A stretch of DNA of 64,000 nucleotides from Jatrophihabitans sp. (GTDB taxonomy: Bacteria > Actinomycetota > Actinomycetes > Mycobacteriales > Jatrophihabitantaceae), in assembly GCA_036399055.1 (NCBI GenBank), contig DASWNX010000029.1, positions 62,001-126,000 of the forward strand. Direction: 5' to 3'. Each line of letters opens with the position of its first letter. Positions within the stretch are counted from its first letter, which is position 1. A program made the translations under genes and the position numbers. The notes beneath the pieces were generated by a model, which was given only the letters and a program-made list of their open reading frames with translations, did not search any database and was not told the origin of the DNA. Shown piece after piece: positions 8,355 to 17,324 of this stretch.

Positions 8355-9670
8355 GCGACCCGGTCACCGCCGAGTTCAACCGCCGCTGCTCGGCCGGCGA
8401 TCGCGGCCTGCTCGAGGCGATGTCGGCGGCCCGACTACCCGCCGCGCTGGTCGCGTCGATGCGAGGGCGGTTCCTGCCGCGGCCGATGTTCATCGACAAG
8501 TCGGTGATCCTTGGCTTCAGCGAGCAGGTGATCACGCTGTTTGACCTGCTGGTGGCGGTGCCCGACCGGTTCTTCGGCGGCGACCGCGAGCGGTACGCGC
8601 GCGCGGTCGGGATGAACCCGCGGCAAGCGGCCTATCTGTCCCAGTTCACCGACAAGCCGGAGCTCTATGGCCGCGCCGACCTCTACCACGACGGTGAGTC
8701 GTTGCGGCTGCTGGAGTTCAACGTCGGCAGCGCGCTCGGCGGCTTGGACCGTGCGCAGATCTCCGCCGCGCTTCTTGAGGTGCCCGCCTTCGGGTCGTTC
8801 GCCGCTGAATTCGAGCTCGACTACGTCAACACCGGTGTCCGAGTCGACCGCGCGCTTCGCGCCGCGGCCGCACCGGTGTGCGGTGAGCGCGCTCCCGTGG
8901 TCGCGTTCGTGGACAGCCACGAGAAGATGGCGACCTACCTGCACCTGGCGACCTCGTTCCAGGAGATGCTCGCAGGGTTGGGCATCGAGGTTCTCTTGGC
9001 CACGTTGGGCGATGTGGCGTTCACCTCGAACCGGGTGAGCGTGCACGGCCGCCCGGTCGACCTGGTGCTGCGGTACTTCAGCATCGGCGACTTCGTGGAC
9101 GACCCGGACGGTCGCCGGGTCGTCGACGACCTGCTCCGCGCCGAGGCGGACGGGACCGTGGTGCTGTACACGTCGTTGTCCGGCGAGCTGTTCAACAACA
9201 AGAGCTCCCTTGCCCTGCTTGAGCACCTGCGGGACAAGCTGTCCGAACAGGAGGTGGCATTGATCGACCGGGTGCTGCCGTGGACCAGGATTATGTCGCC
9301 CGACCTCATGGAGCACTGCCGGGTGCACCGGGAGAACCTCATCCTCAAGCCGGGCGCGAGCTTCGGCGGCCAAGGCATCGTCGCGGGCTGGCTGCTCGAC
9401 GAACAGGACTGGAAGGACGCGCTGGCCGCCGCGATCAACGACGGCGCGATCGTGCAGCGGCGGGTCGTGCCGCGAGGCGAACCCGTGCTCGACCCCGACA
9501 CCGGTGAGTCGCGCGACTGGCATGCGGTGTGGGACTGCTTCCTCACGCCCGAGGGATACGCGGGCTCGCATATCCGCGCGCTCCCCGCCGGGGGCGGCGC
9601 GGTGATCGGCATGGGGGCCACCAAGGCTGCGCGGACGACCGGCATCTTGTGCTACCCGCCACCGGCCTGA
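8351..9670 (+). CDS. Permuted-ATP-grasp-like protein, paralogue 2
   Basis: A 439-residue partner of the preceding gene, overlapping it by 4 bp (ATGA). It has EFNVGSALGG (122-131), FNNKSSLALL (281-290) and an intact glycine-rich loop LILKPGASFGGQG (330-342, Lys333), followed by GIVAGW, all consistent with ATP binding and amide-bond ligase chemistry. The tandem pair ends the rightward operon. I recognise the fold type only; substrate and product are unknown. A plausible role is ligating amino acids to, or from, the small peptides encoded upstream. Confidence 0.78.
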   Translation: MSDPVTAEFNRRCSAGDRGLLEAMSAARLPAALVASMRGRFLPRPMFIDKSVILGFSEQVITLFDLLVAVPDRFFGGDRERYARAVGMNPRQAAYLSQFTDKPELYGRADLYHDGESLRLLEFNVGSALGGLDRAQISAALLEVPAFGSFAAEFELDYVNTGVRVDRALRAAAAPVCGERAPVVAFVDSHEKMATYLHLATSFQEMLAGLGIEVLLATLGDVAFTSNRVSVHGRPVDLVLRYFSIGDFVDDPDGRRVVDDLLRAEADGTVVLYTSLSGELFNNKSSLALLEHLRDKLSEQEVALIDRVLPWTRIMSPDLMEHCRVHRENLILKPGASFGGQGIVAGWLLDEQDWKDALAAAINDGAIVQRRVVPRGEPVLDPDTGESRDWHAVWDCFLTPEGYAGSHIRALPAGGGAVIGMGATKAARTTGILCYPPPA

Positions 9671-9842
9671 CGACGAGGATTTCAGCCGCGATCATGGCCG
9701 ACATCAGCACAGGCCGTCGCAAACCCGAGAGGACCTTCCCGGAGTCAGAGCCGAGCCGGCGAGGATCGGTGCTGGCGTTGCCGGGTGCGCAGCAGGTGGC
9801 GCCGTGGTAGAACCGCATGATCTGGTCGGTGACCCGGCGGTG

Positions 9843-10352
9843 TCACCATCGGCGGCCACGAGCCAGTCGCACCGGGCCGACCGCCGTGGACAGGTCGACG
9901 TCCACCCCATGCTGACGGACCACGACGATCTCGTCGTCAGCCAGGCCTTGGGCGACCTCGCGCGCCATGTCCATCAGATCCCGCCACGACGTCCCGCCCA
10001 CGACCCGAGCCGCGTCACTGGGACAGATCGTCGCCTCAGGGCTTCGATGCCGCAGCAGCGCGCGCATCGCCGCGGCCAACCGCAACCGTTGACCCTCAGG
10101 CGTGGGCTCCCACCACAGATCTCCCCGCTCCCCCAGCGCCACCTTGGCGTCCTGGACCCGCGGACGCGCGGTCCCTGGGTCGCTGCGGACGTCTCGGCGC
10201 GCGGCCATCAGCTCGGCCACCAACTCCTTGCGAAGCGACTCCGGAATGGCCGGATCGCTGGCCCGCCACCGCCGGCCACCCACGATGATGTGCCGGCCGT
10301 CCGCGGTCACCTCACCACGCGCGGCCTCCGTCATACAGTCATTATCCGCCAC
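9843..10352 (-). CDS. DUF3253 domain protein
   Basis: A 169-residue soluble protein. The N-terminal half (HIIVGGRRWRASDPAIPESLR..LVAELMAARR) is an actinobacterial module of unknown role. The C-terminal half (ICPSDAARVVGGTSWRDLMD, then IVVVRQHGVDVDL and GPVRLARG) matches DUF3253, a small winged-helix-like domain. The start is GTG 10352, with an ATG six codons inside. It is convergent with the ATP-grasp operon and probably unrelated to it. Confidence 0.8.
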   Translation of the reverse strand: MADNDCMTEAARGEVTADGRHIIVGGRRWRASDPAIPESLRKELVAELMAARRDVRSDPGTARPRVQDAKVALGERGDLWWEPTPEGQRLRLAAAMRALLRHRSPEATICPSDAARVVGGTSWRDLMDMAREVAQGLADDEIVVVRQHGVDVDLSTAVGPVRLARGRRW

Positions 10353-10622
10353 CGGCGGGCTCAGCCCCGATCCCTCCCGGCACCCACCACATCGACACGT
10401 CTCGACCAGTTACCCGCGTAGGAGTGGCAGTGGCCCACGACCGGCCTCCGGGTGAGATGGCTCTGACGCCACCGCCGCGCGCAGCACAGGCGGTGTTCGA
10501 CGCGCTGCTGGCGGGGACTCACCGGAACCCGATCTCGACGACAGCGTCCAGGCCACCCGGCTGGCGCTGCTCGCCCAGCGGCGGCGGACACACCCGACGC
10601 CGCAGCGGTTCTAGCTGGTGGG

Positions 10623-11915
10623 CTAGCTGGCCTTGCTGTCGTCGAACACGATGATGCTGCCGACGTAGCAGGCGACCCACACGGTCCCGTTCTTCGGTTC
10701 GTAGGTGATGCCGATCGGGTGGTGATCGGTGGGCTCCTCCGCGATCTCCCTCATGTCGGACGTGCGCAGCTTGCTGACCGTAGACGACTCGTAGTTCACG
10801 ACGTACACGGCCTTGCCGTCGGAGGAGATCGCCATCGACCTGGGCTGGCTGCCCGTGAACACCGACTTGATCACCCGGCCGCTGGACGCGTCGATCTTGC
10901 TGACCGTGCCCGAGCCGTTGTTGGTGGAGTAGAGGTGCTTGCCGTCCGGCGAGATCGCCAGGTGACGCGGGCCGCTCCCGGGCTCGGCGAACACCGAGAC
11001 CTCGCCTGCGGACAGGTCGACCTTGTCGATCCGCGCCGCGCCCATGATCGCGACGAACGCCGTTCGGCTGTCGGGCGCCACGGCGATCCCGCGCGGGTAG
11101 CTGCCGTTCAGCGGAATCGTCTTGCGGACCTTGCCACTGGCGACGTCGACCACCGACAGGTCCCACGAACACCAGTTGGTCACCAAGACGGTCTTGTCGT
11201 CCGGAGTGACCGCGACGTACTTGGGCACGGATCCCACGGGGATCACCTGGTCGATCTTCAGCGTCGCGGTGTCGATGCGGTACAGGAAGCTCTTGTCCGG
11301 CTGCGACGCCGGCGTGCACGAGTCACTGCCCTCTGGCCCGAAGTTCTGGCCGTACATGGAGTAGTTCGACACGTAGACGTACTTGCCGTCGTGCGTGAAC
11401 GCCGCCTCGACCGGGGCGCCCTGCGAGGTGCCCGGGTGGCCCTTGATCCCGAAGTCCGCCAGCTCGACCGAGTCCGGGATGGTCTTGATCAACTTTCCGC
11501 TCGGGTCGAACACCGAGATCGTGTGCGTGTACATCATGTTCTGTGCGGTGATGATGCCGCCGGGACCCGCGACCACCGACTTCGGGCTCATCCGGCCGGT
11601 CAGCCGATCCAGCCGGGTGAAGTCCGTGGTGTCCGCCGGTGGCAAGGACACCGGCTGGTCGGCGGGCTTCGGGGTCGGCGATTGCGTCGAGGTGGGCGAC
11701 GCTGTGAGTGTCGGCGTCTTCGTGGCGCTGGCCGTCGGCGTCTTCGTGGCGCTGGCCGGCGTCTTCGTGGGAGAGGTGACGCCACCAGCGGCCGGCGGCG
11801 AGTCCTCTCGTGCCCGGTCGCAGGCCGAGGCGGTCGAGAGCACGGCAAAGGCAACGGCGCACGCCACGGCGCCGCGGCGCGGGCGCACGAACGCGGGTTC
11901 GGTACGGATGTTCAT
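10623..11915 (-). CDS. Lipoprotein with YVTN beta-propeller
   Basis: A 430-residue exported protein. It has a basic N-terminus, hydrophobic core and lipobox STASAC (Cys about residue 29), then a Ser/Thr/Pro/Ala-rich linker with repeated SATKTPT units (about 50-90), then a seven-bladed propeller of YVTN-type repeats such as GKYVYVSNYS, DKTVLVTNW, GKHLYSTNNG and GKAVYVVNYE. Such proteins sit on the outer face of the membrane; ligands are usually unknown. The start ATG 11915 places the signal peptide correctly although the frame stays open far upstream. It looks monocistronic. Confidence 0.85.
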   Translation of the reverse strand: MNIRTEPAFVRPRRGAVACAVAFAVLSTASACDRAREDSPPAAGGVTSPTKTPASATKTPTASATKTPTLTASPTSTQSPTPKPADQPVSLPPADTTDFTRLDRLTGRMSPKSVVAGPGGIITAQNMMYTHTISVFDPSGKLIKTIPDSVELADFGIKGHPGTSQGAPVEAAFTHDGKYVYVSNYSMYGQNFGPEGSDSCTPASQPDKSFLYRIDTATLKIDQVIPVGSVPKYVAVTPDDKTVLVTNWCSWDLSVVDVASGKVRKTIPLNGSYPRGIAVAPDSRTAFVAIMGAARIDKVDLSAGEVSVFAEPGSGPRHLAISPDGKHLYSTNNGSGTVSKIDASSGRVIKSVFTGSQPRSMAISSDGKAVYVVNYESSTVSKLRTSDMREIAEEPTDHHPIGITYEPKNGTVWVACYVGSIIVFDDSKAS

Positions 11916-12290
11916 CGTCCCCGATCGGTTCGATGTGGATGGAGGACCCGACCGTAACCCACGAACGGTGAGCGTTTTCCGCCCCTTCCGGTTGGAGGCC
12001 CCGACCATGGCCGAAGTCGAGGTCATGGTCGCGTCGGCCGGGTTTATCGACGAAGCTGCGCCCGTCCCTGCCTCGCCGGAGCTGCCGGGTGGTGATCGCA
12101 TTGGTAGCCCGGCACCTGATGGATCACCGCGATCGGCTGTCCGAAACTTTGATTTCGAGCCACTTGGGGGATTTACACTGGCAGCGACGGTACCCGCGTG
12201 GTGAGGTCTACGGCGAGCGCGCGAAGTCCTAGAACGCAGTCTCTCCCGCGCCGAGATCGCCGTACCCCACCGGATCACCGAGGAGTGCTT
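11916..12290. promoter_or_regulatory. Divergent intergenic region, lipoprotein/serine hydrolase
   Basis: 375 bp between two divergent starts. Upstream in-frame extensions exist on both strands but lack coding character. No repeat or terminator stands out, and I see no convincing promoter boxes. Confidence 0.35.
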
Positions 12291-13682
12291 GTGAGTGATG
12301 AGCTGCAGGACAAGCTGGACGGACTGGTCTGCGAGCTCGGCGTCATCGGTGTCGCCGCGGGCGTTCTGGTCGACGGGCAGGAGAGGTATGCGTTCTCTGG
12401 GGTGACCAGCGTGGAGAATCCGCTCCCGGTCGAGGCGAACACGTTGTTCCAGGTGGGCTCGACGACAAAGACGTTCACGGCGACCGCGCTTCTGCGCCTT
12501 GTCGACCAGGGCCTGGTTGGCCTGGACGATCCGGTACGCAGCTACGTGCCGGAGTTCCGGACCAAGCAGCCCGAGGTCGGCGAACAGGTGACGGTCCTCC
12601 ACCTGCTCAACCACACGGCCGGCTGGGACGGCGATCTGTTCGCCGACACCGGCAACGGTGACGACAGCCTGGCGCGTTACGTCGAGCTGATGGCCGACCT
12701 CGAGCAGGTGACGCCGCTGGGCGGACCGGTCAGCTATAACAACGCCTCGCTGTCACTGGCGGGCCGGGTGATCGAGAAGGTGAGCGGCGCGACCTACGAG
12801 CAGGCGCTGCGCGAGCTTCTGCTCACCCCGCTCGGGCTTGAGAACACTTGGTTCTTCCCCGCGGACGTGATGACCCGGCGGTTCGCTGTCGGCCACACCT
12901 GCCGCGAGGACGGGCGCGTCACGGTCAACCGGCCGTGGGCCGTGCCTCGCAGCGCCGCTCCGGCAGGCGGCCTGTCGGCGAACGCGGCCGATCAGCTCGC
13001 TTGGGCCCGCTTTCACCTGGGTGACGGCACAGCGCCGGATGGCGCTCGGCTGCTGCCGGCCACATTGCTGCGCCGTATGCAGGAACCCACCGTCGACATG
13101 CGCGGCAGCACGCACGGCGACTATGTCGGCCTCAGCTGGCTACTTCGCGACATCGGCGGGACGCGGCTGGTCGGCCACGGGGGCAGCACAAATGGTCAGT
13201 ACTCCAACTTCACGATGGCGCCGCAGCGCGGGTTCGCGCTGATCAGCATGACCAACAGCGGCCCTAACGGTCCACAGCTGAACGACGAACTCACCAAGTG
13301 GGCGCTACGACACTACCTGGAGCTGGAGGACGTCAGGCCTGAGCCGCTCGTCGTTGGCGACGACGAGCTCGCGGTCTTCGCCGGCGAATATCACACCATC
13401 GCCGTCGTTGCCGCAGTCACCGTGGAGCAGGGCCGTCTGGTGGTGGTGGGTCGACCGAAGGCGGGGGTAGCCGAGATCACGGGCGGCGGGGAAGAGGAGG
13501 ACGCCCAGAGGAAGACCCCGCTGGCCCTCGTCGCCGGCGAGGGGGACCCTTTCGTCGTCTGCGACGGTCCGGCCAAAGGGATGCGCGGTTATTTCACGCG
13601 TGACGCCCGGGGCGCGGTGGATGGCTTCCACTTCGGTGGCCGACTGGCCACCCGTGCAGAGCCGGCTTCCGAGCCAGCCTAA
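12291..13682 (+). CDS. Serine hydrolase, class C beta-lactamase family
   Basis: A 463-residue protein with the SxxK motif in GSTTKTFTATAL (about residues 59-70), the YxN motif in YNNASLSLAG, and HGG in GHGGSTNGQ replacing KTG. These make it a penicillin-binding-protein/esterase relative rather than a proven beta-lactamase. The C-terminal ~130 residues form an extra beta-rich domain. There is no signal peptide, so it is probably cytoplasmic, with esterase or D-aminopeptidase-like activity. GTG 12291 is preceded by GAGGAG. It appears to be a single transcription unit. Confidence 0.88.
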   Translation: MSDELQDKLDGLVCELGVIGVAAGVLVDGQERYAFSGVTSVENPLPVEANTLFQVGSTTKTFTATALLRLVDQGLVGLDDPVRSYVPEFRTKQPEVGEQVTVLHLLNHTAGWDGDLFADTGNGDDSLARYVELMADLEQVTPLGGPVSYNNASLSLAGRVIEKVSGATYEQALRELLLTPLGLENTWFFPADVMTRRFAVGHTCREDGRVTVNRPWAVPRSAAPAGGLSANAADQLAWARFHLGDGTAPDGARLLPATLLRRMQEPTVDMRGSTHGDYVGLSWLLRDIGGTRLVGHGGSTNGQYSNFTMAPQRGFALISMTNSGPNGPQLNDELTKWALRHYLELEDVRPEPLVVGDDELAVFAGEYHTIAVVAAVTVEQGRLVVVGRPKAGVAEITGGGEEEDAQRKTPLALVAGEGDPFVVCDGPAKGMRGYFTRDARGAVDGFHFGGRLATRAEPASEPA

Positions 13683-13791
13683 AGGTCGCGGCACCCATTA
13701 CCCGCCGGACTCGTCCTGCTCAAGCTGCCCATCGCCGATGCCGACCTGCTAGCCGTTCTCTTCAAAGGTCAGCTCGCCCGCGGCGGGCATA

Positions 13792-15063
13792 TCACCACCG
13801 CACCGGCAGCGACCGCACCCCCCGGAGCAGTATCCCCGGGAGCCACTCGCCCGGCTCCCCGTCCGGCTCCAGGTCCGGGCAGCGCTCCAGCAGCGTGCGC
13901 AGCGCCACCTCGCCCTCGAGGCGGGCGAGCGGGGCGCCCAGGCAGAAGCGGGTCCCGTATCCGAAGGACAGATGGGTCCGGGCGTCCTCGCGCCGTACGT
14001 CGAAGCGATCCGGATCGGAGTAGCGCGCCGGGTCGCGGTCCGCGGCCGCCATGTCGACCAGCACCATGCCACCGCGCGGCACCAGCACGCCGCCGATCTC
14101 GGTGTCCTCCAGAGCGATGCGCGGCGTGGTGGTCGGCACCGGCCCTTCGTAGCGCAACGTCTCCTCCACCAGCCCCTCCGCCAGCCCCGCCGGATCGGCC
14201 CGTACGGCCGCCAGCTGGTCGGGGTGCGCGAAGAGCATGCGCACCGCGTTGCCGATCGTGTTGACCGTCGTCTCGTGCCCGGCGACCAGCAGCAGGAAGG
14301 CCAACGAGATCAGCTCCTCCTCGGTGAGCCGGTCTCCACCCTCGTCGGCCGTGTGGACGAGGGCGCTGAGCAGGTCCTCCCCGGGGTTCTCGCGCTTGGC
14401 GGCGATGAGCCCTCCGAGATACGGCATGATCTGCTCGTACGCCTCCTTCTCCGCCTCGGGGCTGGTGGGCGCGAGGGTCTCGTTGGACCAGTGGTGGAAG
14501 GAGGCGCGGTCCAAGCCGGGGACGCCGAGCAGTTCGCAGATGACGATCATGGGCAGCGGGGAGGCGAACGCGTCGATGAGGTCGGCGTGGCGCGCTCCGT
14601 CCGCCGTCATGCGGTCCAGCAGCTCGTCGGTGATCTCCTGGACGCGCCCCCGCATCTTCTCGACGCGTCGGGCCGTGAACTCCTGCGACACCAGCTTCCG
14701 CAGCCGGGTGTGATGGGGCGGGTCGCTCATCAGCATGTTGGTGTTGCCGAGCATGTCCAGGGCGTACGGCGGTTCCCAGCCTTCCTGCCGCCACTCGCGG
14801 TGCCAGTCCCGGCTGAGCTTGGGGGAGCTGAAGGCCTCGCGCGCGGCCTCGTACCCGATCACGAGCCACACCAGGCCTTGATCGGGCGTCATCACCTGGC
14901 GCACCGGACCGCCGCCCTCGCGCAGCCGCGCGTAGGCGGTGTACGGGTCGGCGACGAAGTCGGGGCTGAGCGAGGCGAGCACCTCGATCCCGTCGGCGCT
15001 GTCGGGCCGGTCGGTTCTGTCGGCTATCGCGGGATCGGCGACGGCATTCTCGGTCTCGGTCAC
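13792..15063 (-). CDS. Cytochrome P450
   Basis: A 423-residue bacterial class I P450. The I-helix motif is AGHETT, ExxR is EETLR, and the haem loop is FGYGTRFCLGAPLAR, with Arg where many bacterial P450s have His. SDPPHHTRLRKLV (the C helix) is also typical. It would hydroxylate or epoxidise a small molecule using separate ferredoxin partners, which are not encoded nearby. GTG 15063 is preceded by GGAAGGGA. It is divergent from an O-methyltransferase, and the pair may tailor the same compound. Substrate unknown. Confidence 0.92.
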   Translation of the reverse strand: MTETENAVADPAIADRTDRPDSADGIEVLASLSPDFVADPYTAYARLREGGGPVRQVMTPDQGLVWLVIGYEAAREAFSSPKLSRDWHREWRQEGWEPPYALDMLGNTNMLMSDPPHHTRLRKLVSQEFTARRVEKMRGRVQEITDELLDRMTADGARHADLIDAFASPLPMIVICELLGVPGLDRASFHHWSNETLAPTSPEAEKEAYEQIMPYLGGLIAAKRENPGEDLLSALVHTADEGGDRLTEEELISLAFLLLVAGHETTVNTIGNAVRMLFAHPDQLAAVRADPAGLAEGLVEETLRYEGPVPTTTPRIALEDTEIGGVLVPRGGMVLVDMAAADRDPARYSDPDRFDVRREDARTHLSFGYGTRFCLGAPLARLEGEVALRTLLERCPDLEPDGEPGEWLPGILLRGVRSLPVRW

Positions 15064-15321
15064 GACGAGATTCCCTTCCTCAAGCCCGGGTTGCTGGCCC
15101 CGCCGACCAGTCCAAGCACAGCCACTCACGCTAGTGCCGCACCCCCACTCGCGCAACTATTTGCCCCATTGATCCATAGATCATCGGAGATTGTCCGGCT
15201 TTGGTGGTGACTGCGGCAATCTGATACGCTACAAACCCGGACAAAGCAGGACGTTGCGCAACTTGGCTATCACATGGCCGAGAGTTTGCTCGCGACCTGC
15301 AAGAAACGTGGAGGGCACACT
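15064..15321. promoter_or_regulatory. Divergent P450/O-methyltransferase promoter region
   Basis: 258 bp between divergent starts. It contains GATCCATAGATC (interrupted palindrome near 15173) and a TTGTCCGG...CCGGACAA pair (15191-15198 and 15237-15244), which could be spaced operator half-sites. Shared control of both genes is inferred from layout only. Confidence 0.35.
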
Positions 15322-16374
15322 ATGAAGGACTCTTCGGAGACGGCCTTGGACGAGCTGTGGAAGCTGGTGTACACCAGCTTCAGGTTCCCGTTCATGCACG
15401 CCGCTCTGCGTCTTGAACTCTTCACCCTGCTCAAGAACCGGCCGGGCTGCAGGCTTGACGAGATCACCGCTGAACTCGGGCTGCAGGAACGTGCCGGACA
15501 CGTGCTGCTCCTCGGTTGCTGTGCGTTCGGCCTCGTGCGCAAGGAGGGCGACGGCTACCACAACACCGCGGCCACCGACCTGCTGGCCGGCGATCAGGAC
15601 GCGTTCATGCCCGTGATCGTCCGCTATACCCACGAGATGCTGTACCAGCCGATGGGCTGGCTCCACGAGTCGCTGGTGAACAACAAGAACGAGGGGCTGC
15701 ATCGCGAACTGCTCGCCGATACCCCGGCGACAACGCTCTACGAGCTCCTCGGCGAGGACAAGAACCTGGAGCAGGTCTTCATGGCCATGATGGAGCACCA
15801 GAGTCGCTCAGTGGTCGAGGACCTCGTCAACGCCGTGGACTTCTCGTCGTACAAGAAGGTGCTGGACGTCGGCGGAGGCACCGGGACCAACTCCATCGGT
15901 TTCGTGCAGCGCTGGCCGCATCTTCAGGCAACCATCCTCGAACTGCCCAACGTGGCGGAGATGGCCGCCGCCCGCATCGCCGAGGCGGGCCTCTCCGAGC
16001 GCATCAACGCGGTGGGGACCGACATCTGGAAGGACGAGTTCCCCTCGTCCCACGACTGCGTCGTCTACTCCCGTTTTCTTGAGATCTGGTCGCCCGATCA
16101 GGTCCGCGACCTTTTCGCGAAGACGTACCGCGCGCTGGAGCCGGGCGGTCACATGGTGATCGTCGCGTGCGCCCAGGACGACGACGAGACCGGACCCACC
16201 CACGCCGCGTTCATGGCCGGGTACGTCCAGACGATCGCCTCACCCGAGGGCCGTATCTACACGGCCCAGGAATTCGAGCAGTGGTACACCGAAGCGGGCT
16301 TCGAGCCGATGGACCGCCAGTACCCGGGCCGCTTCGACGTCATCCTGCGTGCCCGCAAGCCCATCGCCGGATAA
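15322..16374 (+). CDS. SAM-dependent O-methyltransferase
   Basis: A 350-residue enzyme of the hydroxyindole/acetylserotonin O-methyltransferase family. The N-terminal winged-helix dimerisation domain has RPGCRLDEITAELGL; the SAM site is VLDVGGGTGTNS (about 184-195), followed by ATILELPNV. The C-terminal helix region ends QYPGRFDVILRARK. It would methylate a hydroxyl of a small aromatic or polyketide-like substrate. ATG 15322 has GGAGG 9 nt upstream, making it better than the earlier in-frame ATG 15274. It is divergent from the P450, so both may belong to a small tailoring locus. Confidence 0.9.
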   Translation: MKDSSETALDELWKLVYTSFRFPFMHAALRLELFTLLKNRPGCRLDEITAELGLQERAGHVLLLGCCAFGLVRKEGDGYHNTAATDLLAGDQDAFMPVIVRYTHEMLYQPMGWLHESLVNNKNEGLHRELLADTPATTLYELLGEDKNLEQVFMAMMEHQSRSVVEDLVNAVDFSSYKKVLDVGGGTGTNSIGFVQRWPHLQATILELPNVAEMAAARIAEAGLSERINAVGTDIWKDEFPSSHDCVVYSRFLEIWSPDQVRDLFAKTYRALEPGGHMVIVACAQDDDETGPTHAAFMAGYVQTIASPEGRIYTAQEFEQWYTEAGFEPMDRQYPGRFDVILRARKPIAG

Positions 16375-16686
16375 GTCCGGTGGACTCGCCGTCGGGCCGG
16401 TCACCGCTGTCCGCGTAGTGGTTGGCGCTGGTTACCCCAGCAGTGTCGGTAATGTCGAGAACGCGGTCTGAGTCAGATCGCGGGTGAAGCCGATGGTGCG
16501 GCCGCCCTGGGTTTGAGCGATGATCCCATCGGTGCGTGAGCCTCTCCAGCGCCTGCGACCTGCCCGTCCGCTACCAGCGAACGGCGCCTGCTCAGCAGCT
16601 GCCCGATTCGCGAGTAAGGTGTCGAGTACCGCTAATTCCGACCCGTCGGTCGGGCATTGGACGAACGAGCGAGGAGACAATCAGCC
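16375..16686. other. Intergenic region upstream of the ClpP pair
   Basis: 312 bp between the O-methyltransferase stop and the first ClpP start. It probably includes the clpP promoter. A leftward open frame here has no recognisable character. GAGGAGA, 9 nt before 16687, is the clpP ribosome-binding site. Confidence 0.4.
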
Positions 16687-17322
16687 ATGCCGAACTTCGA
16701 CCTTCCGCCCTTCAACCCCAGATTGGCTTCTGGTGGGGGGATGGCCTTCAGCGACTCCGTTTATGAAGGCTTGCTGCGGGATCGAATCATTTTCCTCGGC
16801 CAGCAGGTAGACGACGAGATCTCCAACAAGATCACCGCGCAGTTGCTCACGCTCGCCGCGGATCCGGATAAGGACATTTACCTCTACATCAACTCGCCCG
16901 GCGGATCCGTCACCGCCGGGATGGCCGTGTACGACACGATGAACTACATCAAAAACGATGTCGTGACGATCGCGATGGGCTTCTGCGCGTCGATGGGACA
17001 GTTCTTGCTCACGGCCGGCGCTAAGGGTAAGCGATTCGCGCTGCCGCACACCAAGATCCTGATGCACCAACCATCCGCAGGCCTCGCCGGCACCGCGACC
17101 GATATCCGCATCTACGCCGAGCAGTTGGTCAAGACCAAGAGGGAGATGGCCCAGCTGATCGCCGATCATTCCGGCCAGACCTTCGAGACCATCACCCGGG
17201 ACTCGGATCGGGATCGCTGGTTCACCGCTCACGAGGCCAAGGAGTATGGCCTGATCGACGACGTGATCGGCTCGACCGAGCTGATCCCGGGCGGCGGCGG
17301 GACTGGCGTGGAAGGCCGGTAG
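16687..17322 (+). CDS. clpP: ATP-dependent Clp protease proteolytic subunit
   Basis: A 211-residue serine peptidase that forms barrel-shaped heptamers fed by Clp ATPases. The triad is visible: Ser in GFCASMGQ, His in LMHQPSAG and Asp in [31 protein letters not shown] is standard ClpP sequence. Start ATG 16687. The second ClpP follows after 2 bp. No clpX lies downstream, so this is likely a secondary ClpP pair rather than the housekeeping pair, which in actinobacteria usually precedes clpX. Confidence 0.95.
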   Translation: MPNFDLPPFNPRLASGGGMAFSDSVYEGLLRDRIIFLGQQVDDEISNKITAQLLTLAADPDKDIYLYINSPGGSVTAGMAVYDTMNYIKNDVVTIAMGFCASMGQFLLTAGAKGKRFALPHTKILMHQPSAGLAGTATDIRIYAEQLVKTKREMAQLIADHSGQTFETITRDSDRDRWFTAHEAKEYGLIDDVIGSTELIPGGGGTGVEGR

Positions 17323-17324
17323 GC

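Noticed and set aside
9694..9810. 38-codon ORF just after the last ligase gene (begins MADISTGRRKPER), considered as a third small peptide of the operon
   Set aside because: The only GAGGA is about 14 nt from the ATG and codon pattern is weak. It was left out of the annotation although its position is suggestive.
10424..10620. Possible frameshifted gene (ALTPPPRAAQAVFDALLAG, then DDSVQATRLALLAQRRRTHP in another frame)
   Set aside because: Looks protein-like across a frame change, but I could not match it to a family.
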